Part shown: positions 42,243-49,526 of the stretch, piece after piece
Position numbering within the stretch: the stretch's first letter is position 1
Layout: the number at the start of each line of letters is the position of its first letter
Assembly: GCA_020025575.1 (NCBI GenBank)
Contig: JAHHRW010000007.1
Span: 45,786 to 109,785 of the forward strand
Source of the DNA: Oscillospiraceae bacterium
GTDB lineage: Bacteria > Bacillota > Clostridia > Oscillospirales > Oscillospiraceae
Direction: 5' to 3'
DNA: 64,000 nt
Made by a program: the position numbers and the translations under genes
Notes under the pieces: model-generated
What the model was told of the DNA's origin: nothing
Databases searched by the model: none
What the model saw: the letters and a program-made list of their open reading frames with translations, nothing else

Positions 42243-44513
42243 ATGACATTGACACAATTTGACCAAACATTTGTTGAAAGACTGAATCCTCAGCAGAAAC
42301 AGGCCGTCCACACCGTTGATGGTGCTGTACTATTGCTGGCAGTTCCGGGAAGTGGAAAAACCACTGTCTTGGTCACCCGATTGGGATATATGGTTTACTG
42401 CAAAAATATTGCCCCAAGAAGTATCCTAACCATGACATATACGGTTGCAGCCACAGTAGAAATGCGGCAGCGTTTTGCATCCATGTTTGGAAATGTCTAT
42501 GCTTCAGACATGGAATTTTGCACCATTAACAGCTTGTCTTCTCAAATCATTAAGTGTTATGCAAATTCTCACGGAAAACGGCAGCCCTTTGCTGTCATTG
42601 AAAGCGGCGCTGCTGCAAAGCTGGTGGGTCAGATCTATCAGCAAATCCACGGAGAATATCCGACGGAAAGCACCATTAAGGACATTCGCACCGGCATAAC
42701 ATATGTCAAAAACATGATGCTTACTGATGAGGAAATCCGAAAATTAGATATCGGTATCAATCATTTTGAGAAGATATTCCAAACATACTGTGCCTGCCTC
42801 AGGCAGGAACAGCTCATGGACTTTGACGATCAAATGGGCTATGCGCTGACGATTCTGAAGAGTTATCCCTCAATTTTGGAGTATTTTCAGGAACGCTACC
42901 GATATATTTGTGTAGACGAATCTCAGGACACCTCTAAAATTCAGCACGAGATTATCCAATTACTGGCAGCAAAATACAAGAATATCTTCATGGTGGGTGA
43001 TGAAGACCAAAGCATCTATGGCTTTCGAGCCGCCTATCCCGAGGCACTTTTGAATTTTGAAAAGGACTATCCCGGGGCCAAGATTCTTCTGATGGAACAA
43101 AACTATCGCTCCACAAGAGAAATCGTCGCAGCCGCCAATATTTTTGTAGCAAAGAATCGCTTTCGTTACGAAAAGAAAATCATTCCAACCCGGGGCAGCG
43201 GAAAGGCCATCCAAAAAATATACACCGCCAATCGCATTTCACAATATAAATACTTATATGAAATTGCCCGAAACTGCACCCAGGAAACAGCCGTGCTGTA
43301 TCGAAACAATGACAGCGCATTACCACTGATCGATTTGTTCGAACGCAACGGGATCCGATACAACTGCAAGAAATTTGAGGATGCATTCTTCTCCCATCGA
43401 GTTGTAACGGACATCCTCGATATCATCCATTTTGCATATCACCCACTGGATGCTGATACCTTCCTGCGTATCTATTATAAATTTGGCAGTCCCATTACGA
43501 AATCTGCCGCAATATATGCCTGTGAGCAAAGCGCAAAATCAGGAAATCCAATCTTACAGGAATTGAGTCGCTGTCCTGATCTGAGCAGCTATGGGCAGGA
43601 GGCTGCTTTTGATTTATATACATTGCTCCCTGAAATTCCGAAACAATCTGCGGAAACGGCGCTGATCCAAATATGGGGCACCTTGCACTATAGCAGCTAT
43701 GTCGCAAAAAACAAATTGGATGCCGGAAAATATGACATTCTTCGCATGCTGGCCAAACGGGAGACCTCTCCCCAATCGTTCCTGCAAAGACTTGAGGCCC
43801 TAAGGCAGCTGATTCAAAGCCATGTCAATCAGCCCGACAACAAGTTCATCTTATCCACCGTGCACTCCAGCAAGGGACTGGAGTATGAGCGGGTGTATCT
43901 TCTGGATATATTGGACGGCATTCTTCCTGCAAAGAAGTTAGCCGAAGTAAAATCTGCAGAGGACATTCAGCAATATGAAGAAGACCGGCGGGTTTACTAT
44001 GTGGCTATGACCCGAGCCAAAGATGAACTGTATTTATTCAGCTGTCCTGACAGGAGCTCTCAATTTACCTCTGAAATACTGACGACCCTGACTCCGGAAG
44101 TGGTTGATCCCGAGGATGTATTCAGCAGTTTCAAGCAGAACCTGTGCGGAAAAAGCTACACCCACAAAGACTTCGGTAAAGGTAAAATCCTTGCCCATTG
44201 CGCTGACCTGCTGTTGGTGGAATATCCATCCCAGCATACCCAGCTATTGACCCTCCTGCAAATGCTGGAAAACAGAGATACATCCATAAAATTCTCTGCG
44301 CATCCACCCGCTCTCAAGGCAAGTGTACCGGATGCCGCTGTTGAAAATATTGCATCCACGATTCAAATCGGAAGTCGTGTCAGGCACAAAACCTTTGGCC
44401 CCGGTGTGGTTCTGTCCATCTCAGACGGCATTGCGGATATTAAATTTGATCAAACCAATGATATAAAACGAATCCTGTTGGACATCACCATAAGAAATGG
44501 TATTTTGACATAA
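42243..44513 (+). CDS. UvrD/Rep-family superfamily 1A DNA helicase
   Basis: A 756-residue ATP-dependent helicase. SF1 motifs in order are Q motif LNPQQKQAV, Walker A AVPGSGKTT, motif Ia TYTVAATVEMRQR, motif II VDESQD, motif III GDEDQSIYGFR, motif IV MEQNYRST, motif V STVHSSKGLEYERVYLLD and motif VI RRVYYVAMTRAKDELYLF. The C-terminus ends with a PcrA-type beta module (RVRHKTFGPGVVLSI). It differs from housekeeping PcrA in lacking the usual LMTLHxAKGLEF wording, so it is likely a second UvrD-like enzyme. GAGGCGGAG precedes the ATG at 42243; the frame is open upstream, but that part has no family similarity. Confidence 0.92.
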   Translation: MTLTQFDQTFVERLNPQQKQAVHTVDGAVLLLAVPGSGKTTVLVTRLGYMVYCKNIAPRSILTMTYTVAATVEMRQRFASMFGNVYASDMEFCTINSLSSQIIKCYANSHGKRQPFAVIESGAAAKLVGQIYQQIHGEYPTESTIKDIRTGITYVKNMMLTDEEIRKLDIGINHFEKIFQTYCACLRQEQLMDFDDQMGYALTILKSYPSILEYFQERYRYICVDESQDTSKIQHEIIQLLAAKYKNIFMVGDEDQSIYGFRAAYPEALLNFEKDYPGAKILLMEQNYRSTREIVAAANIFVAKNRFRYEKKIIPTRGSGKAIQKIYTANRISQYKYLYEIARNCTQETAVLYRNNDSALPLIDLFERNGIRYNCKKFEDAFFSHRVVTDILDIIHFAYHPLDADTFLRIYYKFGSPITKSAAIYACEQSAKSGNPILQELSRCPDLSSYGQEAAFDLYTLLPEIPKQSAETALIQIWGTLHYSSYVAKNKLDAGKYDILRMLAKRETSPQSFLQRLEALRQLIQSHVNQPDNKFILSTVHSSKGLEYERVYLLDILDGILPAKKLAEVKSAEDIQQYEEDRRVYYVAMTRAKDELYLFSCPDRSSQFTSEILTTLTPEVVDPEDVFSSFKQNLCGKSYTHKDFGKGKILAHCADLLLVEYPSQHTQLLTLLQMLENRDTSIKFSAHPPALKASVPDAAVENIASTIQIGSRVRHKTFGPGVVLSISDGIADIKFDQTNDIKRILLDITIRNGILT

Positions 44514-44527
44514 TCACACCAAAACAA

Positions 44528-44569
44528 ACCAGACCGCCGGTGTACCATGTTGTACATCAGCGGTCTGGT
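44528..44569 (-). terminator. Terminator of the RHH/zinc-ribbon gene
   Basis: ACCAGACCGC (44528-44537) and GCGGTCTGGT (44560-44569) form the stem; on minus a T-rich tract follows. It also lies just after the helicase stop. Confidence 0.7.
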
Positions 44570-44589
44570 TGATTCATTCCTGATTTCGC

Positions 44590-44901
44590 TTACTCAATTG
44601 TATCTGCACAAAAGAATTCCTCTTCCAAGGCCAGTGCATTCTTGTAATATGCATAAGGAACATAAAATCTGGTTCTTTCGACGCCAGATCCCAGTTTTGC
44701 AGCTAATCCGGCACCCAATACGTTTTTTGTGAGAAATGGAATGTCATTTTGGGAAAGCAAATCAGATAGTGCCTCCGCCCAGATGAGCTCTTTCTCAACA
44801 AGATAGCAATAATCATCGGATAGAGGTTCTCTGATTTGTTTGCTGCCGCAGACTGGGCATTTGGTACTGTTTACAAGCAGATTACAATTTGGACAATACA
44901 T
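44590..44901 (-). CDS. Nested in-frame short form: zinc ribbon plus DUF2007-like domain
   Basis: From the ATG at 44901 the same frame encodes 103 residues beginning MYCPNCN. GGAGGG (44913-44908 on minus) with a 6-base spacer is a better ribosome binding site than that of the long form. Stand-alone zinc ribbon-DUF2007 proteins of this size are familiar in Clostridia (from memory). So two products, with and without the DNA-binding domain, are likely. This is an inference and is not proven. Confidence 0.5.
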   Translation of the reverse strand: MYCPNCNLLVNSTKCPVCGSKQIREPLSDDYCYLVEKELIWAEALSDLLSQNDIPFLTKNVLGAGLAAKLGSGVERTRFYVPYAYYKNALALEEEFFCADTIE

Positions 44902-45081
44902 CACATTCCCTCCTTCATGTTGTTTGGCGGACTCATATCGATCCAGATGTTCACTCAGGATTCGCTCAAGGGCGGTTGTCATCTGCTGCCCTTTATCATC
45001 TGCATACCGTTCCAGGCGTTCATAAATCTTGCGATCAATATAGTAATTGATAAAGCGGCCGTCCTTTTTCTTTCTCGGCAT
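44590..45081 (-). CDS. Ribbon-helix-helix protein fused to zinc ribbon and DUF2007-like domain
   Basis: A 163-residue protein in three parts. Residues 1-50 (INYYIDRKIYERLERYADDKGQQMTTALERILSEHL) look like an RHH/CopG DNA-binding fold. Residues about 61-83 form a zinc ribbon (MYCPNCN, then KCPVCGSKQI). Residues about 90-160 resemble DUF2007 (YLVEKELIWAEALSDLLSQNDIPF, ending FYVPYAYYKNALALEEEF), a putative signal-transducing fold. An internal ATG at 44901 with GGAGGG could also yield the last two domains alone. A 38-bp palindrome over its promoter suggests self-repression through the RHH part. The start MPRKKK has AAAAGGGAT upstream. Confidence 0.75.
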   Translation of the reverse strand: MPRKKKDGRFINYYIDRKIYERLERYADDKGQQMTTALERILSEHLDRYESAKQHEGGNVMYCPNCNLLVNSTKCPVCGSKQIREPLSDDYCYLVEKELIWAEALSDLLSQNDIPFLTKNVLGAGLAAKLGSGVERTRFYVPYAYYKNALALEEEFFCADTIE

Positions 45082-45133
45082 ATCCCTTTTCCCCATTTCA
45101 TTTGCAGGCTGCGTATCTTTGCTTTGTAATATC

Positions 45134-45161
45134 ATTATATCATATTATATTGAATTATCAA
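45134..45161 (-). promoter_or_regulatory. Promoter of the RHH gene
   Basis: TTGATA (45161-45156) and TATAAT (45139-45134) are 16 bases apart on minus. The -35 box and spacer lie inside the 38-bp palindrome. Confidence 0.7.
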
Positions 45162-45179
45162 CATAATTCAATATAATAT
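45142..45179. promoter_or_regulatory. 38-bp perfect palindromic operator candidate
   Basis: ATATTATATTGAATTAT (45142-45158) and its exact reverse complement (45163-45179) flank CAAC. The palindrome covers the -35 box of the RHH gene, so binding there would block transcription. RHH repressors bind short inverted repeats in this way. Confidence 0.7.
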
Positions 45180-45182
45180 TTT

Positions 45183-45217
45183 TGAGCCACCCTGTTTTGC
45201 TTAAACGGGGTGGCTCA
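45183..45217 (-). terminator. Hairpin after the antiporter gene
   Basis: TGAGCCACCC and GGGTGGCTCA bracket a further GTTT/AAAC pairing. No T-run follows on minus, so termination is uncertain. It stands between the antiporter end and the palindromic operator. Confidence 0.5.
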
Positions 45218-45223
45218 TTCAAC

Positions 45224-46432
45224 TTATCCTTTTTTGCCTTCTTTTTCAAGCAGGCTCTTATAGGTCATATCCATGCCAAGTGCGCCCAGCGGGGCTGTAA
45301 TTAAGATTGCCAAAACTGCAACCGACAAGACAATTTTTCCACAGGGGAGTCCCATCGCCAACGGAGCTGAGCCGATTGCGGCCTGAACGGTTGCTTTCGG
45401 CAGATACGCAATGATGCAGAAAATCCGCTCTTTCACCGTCAGCCGTGTCCGAATCAAGCATACCATTACACCCAAAGAGCGAACCACCAGCGCAATCAGT
45501 ATCATTCCAATTGCCGCCACGCCAGCCATCATGGTATAACGAATATCCACTGCCGCACCTACCAGCACAAAGAGGATCACCTCCGCCGCAATCCAAAGTT
45601 TTCCAAATTTCTCGGAAAGCCGCTTTGATACGAACGCAGTACACTTCATTTTGAGCACACATGCCATGCTCACCACTGCTAACAACCCTGAAACCGATAT
45701 GCGTCCTTTTAACCATGTTTCAACCGCCATCAGCAAGAACGAAACACCCAAAACAATTATAACTTTCATACTGTTTCGCACGCAATGCCTGTGGGCATAT
45801 GCTGTTTCAAAAAACAGGCTTAACGCATATCCCACAACGGCTCCCATCGCAATTCCCAGAACAATAGAAATGGGAATATTGGCAAAATCCAACAGATGCG
45901 CGCCGCCGCCTTGTGCGATACTTGAAAAGGTGGTAAACAGAACAATTACAAAAATATCATCGCAAGATGCTCCGGCCAAAATGAGCTGCGGAATGCTTTT
46001 CGCTGTTCCGTACTTACTCTCCATCAGCTGTACCATTCTGGGTACCACAACCGCTGGAGAAACCGCCGCAAGCACGGCCCCCATGACTGCCGCATCTATG
46101 AGGCTGATTTTGAGAATATAAGGCGCAAACAGAACATATGCAAGAATCTCAAATGTCGCAGGGATACATGCCATCATAACCGCAGGACGGCCAACCTTCT
46201 TTAGGTCTGAAAAATCCAAGGACAGTCCCGCTTTTAACAAAATAATAATCAACGCCATCTGCCGCAATTCCGAGGAAATCGACAGGATCGATGGAGAGAG
46301 CAAATCCAATACATACGGCCCCAAGACAATGCCCGTAACCAGCATACCAATGATACGGGGTAATTTCAGTTTCTGGCAGAGAGCCGCCATAGCCAGTCCT
46401 ACCAGAAAAATCAGTGCAAGCGATGTTAACAT
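45224..46432 (-). CDS. Cation:proton antiporter (CPA family, NhaP/Kef-like)
   Basis: A 402-residue protein with about 12 membrane helices and no cytoplasmic regulatory domain. Family features include KLPRIIGMLVTGIVLGP near the N-terminus, AVSPAVVVPRM in the fourth to fifth helix region, and the paired acidic residues of GASCDDIFVIVLFTTF, which fit the ion-binding site of electrogenic CPA2-type exchangers. It exports Na+ or K+ in exchange for protons. MLTSLALIF is chosen as start because GAAAGGAAGAG lies upstream; six residues earlier another ATG lacks spacing. It follows the MFS gene on the same strand. Confidence 0.9.
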   Translation of the reverse strand: MLTSLALIFLVGLAMAALCQKLKLPRIIGMLVTGIVLGPYVLDLLSPSILSISSELRQMALIIILLKAGLSLDFSDLKKVGRPAVMMACIPATFEILAYVLFAPYILKISLIDAAVMGAVLAAVSPAVVVPRMVQLMESKYGTAKSIPQLILAGASCDDIFVIVLFTTFSSIAQGGGAHLLDFANIPISIVLGIAMGAVVGYALSLFFETAYAHRHCVRNSMKVIIVLGVSFLLMAVETWLKGRISVSGLLAVVSMACVLKMKCTAFVSKRLSEKFGKLWIAAEVILFVLVGAAVDIRYTMMAGVAAIGMILIALVVRSLGVMVCLIRTRLTVKERIFCIIAYLPKATVQAAIGSAPLAMGLPCGKIVLSVAVLAILITAPLGALGMDMTYKSLLEKEGKKG

Positions 46433-46571
46433 ATTCTCTTCCTTTCTCAAGTAAAAAAGCTGATGGTTCCTGCGATTACATAAATCACGGAAGTCATCAG
46501 CTCCATAAGCGGTTTGGTTTTCAACGGGAGAATTTCATAATATGTGATTACATCATATTTACGCCATACCG

Positions 46572-47774
46572 TTAATACGATTTTGTCTTTTCTGCCGTGA
46601 ACAGGATTGTACCTCCGCCAACAAGGGCCGCAATCAGGGATACCATCACCATCGTCTGTGCACCAAAATGCTGACAGAGAATGCCGCCTGTGGACATCGC
46701 CATCAGATTGCCCACTGTACATGTGGCGCCAAGATATGTCTGTGCGCGAACAGACTCTCCCCTTCCCACAACCATCTCTGCATAGTTCACAGAACTGATG
46801 GTATAAAGTCCATAACCCAGCATCTGAGTCGCCTGTGCCGCATAAATCCCCATAGGTGTGGTTGACAATAATATTCCGATGCATTTTACCGCTACAAAAA
46901 CACTTGCGAATCGTACCCATTTGTCACAGCGAAGTTTTCGCATCAGCAGAGGGAAAAAGAACATCACCGGCAATTCAACAAAAGCACAGATTGCTGAGGC
47001 GATTCCCTGCTCCCCTGCTCCGCCGTTTTTGACCAGCATAATTTGGTACATGAAATTGCTGACCAGATTATGGCTGAACTGCAGCACAACAGAACCTGCG
47101 AGAAACACTGCAAACAGTGGATATTGTTTCAAAAATCCGTTCTTTTTTCCTGCCTTCGGCTGGACTTGAACCTCTTGTGCCAAATTCCGCTCTCCGGCAA
47201 AGTGATACCAGATTGCAGCTACCACCAGTGCAAGCGCACAGATTCCGCCCACCGCCGGCACCATGCGATAGCCACGGCCCCGCACCAGCATACCAGTAGT
47301 ATAGGCAAGGATGCTGTAACCCAGCGATCCGATTCCCCGCGCAATGCTGTAATTGGTGGGTGATCCGCGCTTAATTGCGTCCATTCCAATGGCATTTGTC
47401 CACGATGGTAAAGTCTGCATCAGCATACATGCGATTCCGAAGAATCCAACCGCCGCAAACCCAGGAATGTTTGGCAGCCACACAAGGAAATTACTGATCA
47501 GCATGGTGATTCCAAGTGTTACCAAAATCCCCCAGACCTTGATTTTCGGGTGTCTTGTGATCACCTCTGCCAGAACCAGCTGAAGCACAAACGAGATTGC
47601 AGTGCTGACTCCCAGCAAAAGGCTAATCTGGCTGTCGCTGAATCCAAAGCCATAAAGCACATTACTGGAAAAGCAAAGTGTCACCGCATAAAAGCCCCAG
47701 CAGACAATTTGCAGCATTGCATACGCCGCTGTGGCATTCCATTTCTTTAATCGATTATTTTCCAAATATTTCAT
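46572..47774 (-). CDS. Major facilitator superfamily transporter (MFS_1-like)
   Basis: A 400-residue carrier with 12 predicted helices in two sixes joined by a basic loop (QPKAGKKNGFLKQYP). The pattern AYAMLQIVCWGFYAVTLCFSSNVLYGFGFSDSQISLLLG and the later PSWTNAIGMDAIKRGSPTNYSIARGIGSLGYS recalls the MFS_1-like/oligosaccharide:H+ symporter group, but the substrate is unknown. The start MKYLENN is taken because a -10-like TATAAT lies between it and an earlier ATG. It is divergent from the TetR regulator, which may control it. Confidence 0.87.
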   Translation of the reverse strand: MKYLENNRLKKWNATAAYAMLQIVCWGFYAVTLCFSSNVLYGFGFSDSQISLLLGVSTAISFVLQLVLAEVITRHPKIKVWGILVTLGITMLISNFLVWLPNIPGFAAVGFFGIACMLMQTLPSWTNAIGMDAIKRGSPTNYSIARGIGSLGYSILAYTTGMLVRGRGYRMVPAVGGICALALVVAAIWYHFAGERNLAQEVQVQPKAGKKNGFLKQYPLFAVFLAGSVVLQFSHNLVSNFMYQIMLVKNGGAGEQGIASAICAFVELPVMFFFPLLMRKLRCDKWVRFASVFVAVKCIGILLSTTPMGIYAAQATQMLGYGLYTISSVNYAEMVVGRGESVRAQTYLGATCTVGNLMAMSTGGILCQHFGAQTMVMVSLIAALVGGGTILFTAEKTKSY

Positions 47775-48097
47775 TCCTTTATGATTATTTTTTTGCTTAT
47801 TATAGTGTCCTTTGCATAAACGCATGACAAACTCAACATATCAGAGGGTTGCTTCGACAGTCCTCTGATTAGATTTTTCATTTCATACAGGTATTTACAT
47901 CGCCTAATTATGCAAGAAACAAACAAATTTCATTTTCTTATAGACGCATCACATAGATCCAGCAAACTTCCTTCCAGCCCGACATGATAACAGATTTTTC
48001 ATGATTTCGCAAGCATTTCCCTAAGAATTCATCCATTATTACCAGAAGCGTTTTATTCCTGACTATCGAATTTATCCATGTTCCCCCCGTGTTTCTG
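47775..48097. other. Divergent intergenic region between MFS and TetR genes
   Basis: No gene is seen in about 320 bases upstream of the TetR promoter. It holds a -10-like TATAAT for the MFS gene on minus and a hairpin with arms ATCAGAGG (47840-47847) and CCTCTGAT (47862-47869). The rest is AT-rich with no recognisable RNA. Confidence 0.5.
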
Positions 48098-48126
48098 TTG
48101 AAATCTCCTTGATATTCCGATATAAT
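48098..48126 (+). promoter_or_regulatory. Promoter of the TetR-family gene
   Basis: TTGAAA (48098-48103) and consensus TATAAT (48121-48126) are 17 bases apart. Confidence 0.8.
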
Positions 48127-48168
48127 GATTCTGATAGCAATGTTTGTCAGTGAAGGGAGTTATATTCT

Positions 48169-48729
48169 ATGGCCGATTTTACAAAGAAAGCCATTCGCAA
48201 TTCGTTTGTAAAACTACTGAACGAAAAACCCCTGAAGCAGATTACCGTTCGGGACATTGTGGATGACTGCGGCGTAAACCGTAATACATTTTACTATCAC
48301 TTTCAGGATATTCCCCAGCTGATCGAAACCATCGTAAAAGAAGATGCAGACCGAATCATTTTGGAAAATCCGGAAATCAACTCACTGGAAGGTTATCTGG
48401 ATGCCATCATCGGGTTTGCACTGAAAAACAAGAATGCAGTGCTGCATATCTATCGTTCCGTGAACCGTGACATTTACGAGCAATACCAGTGGCGTGTGTG
48501 TGAGCATACCGCTACAACCTTTATTGACGGTGTCCTGAATGGCAGAATGATATCCCCATCAGACCGCAAACTGTTGATTGATTATGTGAAATGTGTCAGT
48601 TTCGGACTTGTAATGGGATGGCTGGAGGACGGTATGCAGGATGATATTCAATCCAATGCCCATCGTCTTTGCGAACTAAAAAAAGGTGATCTGAATCAGG
48701 TGATTGAACGCTTTCAAAATCATGAATGA
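48169..48729 (+). CDS. TetR/AcrR family transcriptional regulator
   Basis: A 186-residue repressor. The N-terminal helix-turn-helix (about 5-50) reads TKKAIRNSFVKLLNEKPLKQITVRDIVDDCGVNRNTFYYHF, the TetR signature in the DhaS/YxaF-like form common in Firmicutes. The C-terminal helical domain (60-186) matches TetR_C group proteins. It has its own promoter and terminator. It sits between the divergent MFS gene and the DUF308-MMPL-coiled-coil export genes; repression of that export cassette is the most natural guess, with the MFS gene as the alternative. Confidence 0.93.
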   Translation: MADFTKKAIRNSFVKLLNEKPLKQITVRDIVDDCGVNRNTFYYHFQDIPQLIETIVKEDADRIILENPEINSLEGYLDAIIGFALKNKNAVLHIYRSVNRDIYEQYQWRVCEHTATTFIDGVLNGRMISPSDRKLLIDYVKCVSFGLVMGWLEDGMQDDIQSNAHRLCELKKGDLNQVIERFQNHE

Positions 48730-48750
48730 TCTGGGTTATTAGACAAACAG

Positions 48751-48783
48751 AGCCCCGTGCCTAAATTATAGGCACGGGGCTTT
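48751..48783 (+). terminator. Terminator of the TetR-family gene
   Basis: AGCCCCGTGCCT (48751-48762) and AGGCACGGGGCT (48770-48781) pair perfectly and are followed by a short T-run. Confidence 0.85.
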
Positions 48784-48902
48784 GCTTATCCGTATGCAGT
48801 TTCTGATCTCATTATTATAATAGTGTCATAACAAATAGCAAGGGGACATCTATGTAGTTTAGATGGATCCTCAGCATCACATTTTCAAAGGAGGTGTCAA
48901 CT

Positions 48903-49481
48903 TTGATTTCTAATAAACAACTACGGATGGCAAAATGTGGCTATATCATTCTTTCCTCTCTGCTTTGTGCGCTGGGAATCACACTGATTGCCGTTCCAAA
49001 CTTCTCCATATCCCTGCTGTGCTGGATTGGCGGAATCCTACTGATCCTATTTGGCTGTGTAAAAATTATCGGATATGTTTCCAAAGATCTATATCGTCTG
49101 GCATTCCAATTTGATTTGGCCTTTGGCATTCTCTTGATTTCTCTGGGAATTATCTTACTTGTTCGTACAGATGCAATGATTCACATTATTTGCAGCCTTC
49201 TTGGAATTTGTATTCTGGCAGACGCACTGTTGAAAATTCAGATTTCCATTGATTCCAAAAAATTTGGAATTCGTCAGTGGTGGATGATTTTTAGTGCCGC
49301 CATTATTACCAGTGTAATTGGTTTCTTTCTGCTGCTTCGTCCCTATGAAAGCGCACGAATGGTAATGATACTGCTTGGAATATCCATCCTTGCAGAAGGG
49401 ATTCTGAATCTGATTACGGTTTTAACCGTAGTAAAGATTTTCCATCGAAAGTTTCCATTAGAAGTTGATTCGGAAACTTAA
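48903..49481 (+). CDS. DUF308 (HdeD-like) membrane protein
   Basis: A 192-residue protein with six membrane helices in three repeated pairs, the DUF308 layout: ILLILFGCVKIIGYV, ILLISLGIILLVRTDAMIHIICSLLGICILADALLKI and MVMILLGISILAEGILNLI. Family roles include acid resistance but are poorly defined. It starts with TTG at 48903: AAAGGAGG lies just upstream, and the GTG at 48894 is inside that site. It precedes the MMPL gene by 45-54 bases, and the next two genes are clearly co-transcribed. It may be an accessory membrane subunit. Confidence 0.85.
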   Translation: MISNKQLRMAKCGYIILSSLLCALGITLIAVPNFSISLLCWIGGILLILFGCVKIIGYVSKDLYRLAFQFDLAFGILLISLGIILLVRTDAMIHIICSLLGICILADALLKIQISIDSKKFGIRQWWMIFSAAIITSVIGFFLLLRPYESARMVMILLGISILAEGILNLITVLTVVKIFHRKFPLEVDSET

Positions 49482-49526
49482 AAATGATACTCAGCCGGTT
49501 TCGACCGGCCGTACTAGGAAAGGTTT

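Noticed and set aside
46432..46572. Open minus-strand frame ending in a hydrophobic stretch (MTSVIYVIAGTISFF) between the antiporter and MFS genes
   Set aside because: It has no ribosome binding site at a usable start and most of the open frame is a shadow of the MFS gene.
47840..47869. Hairpin between the MFS and TetR genes, considered as a terminator or riboswitch
   Set aside because: Only an 8-bp stem with a 14-base loop, and no gene ends just upstream on plus. The surrounding sequence matches no RNA class that I recognise.
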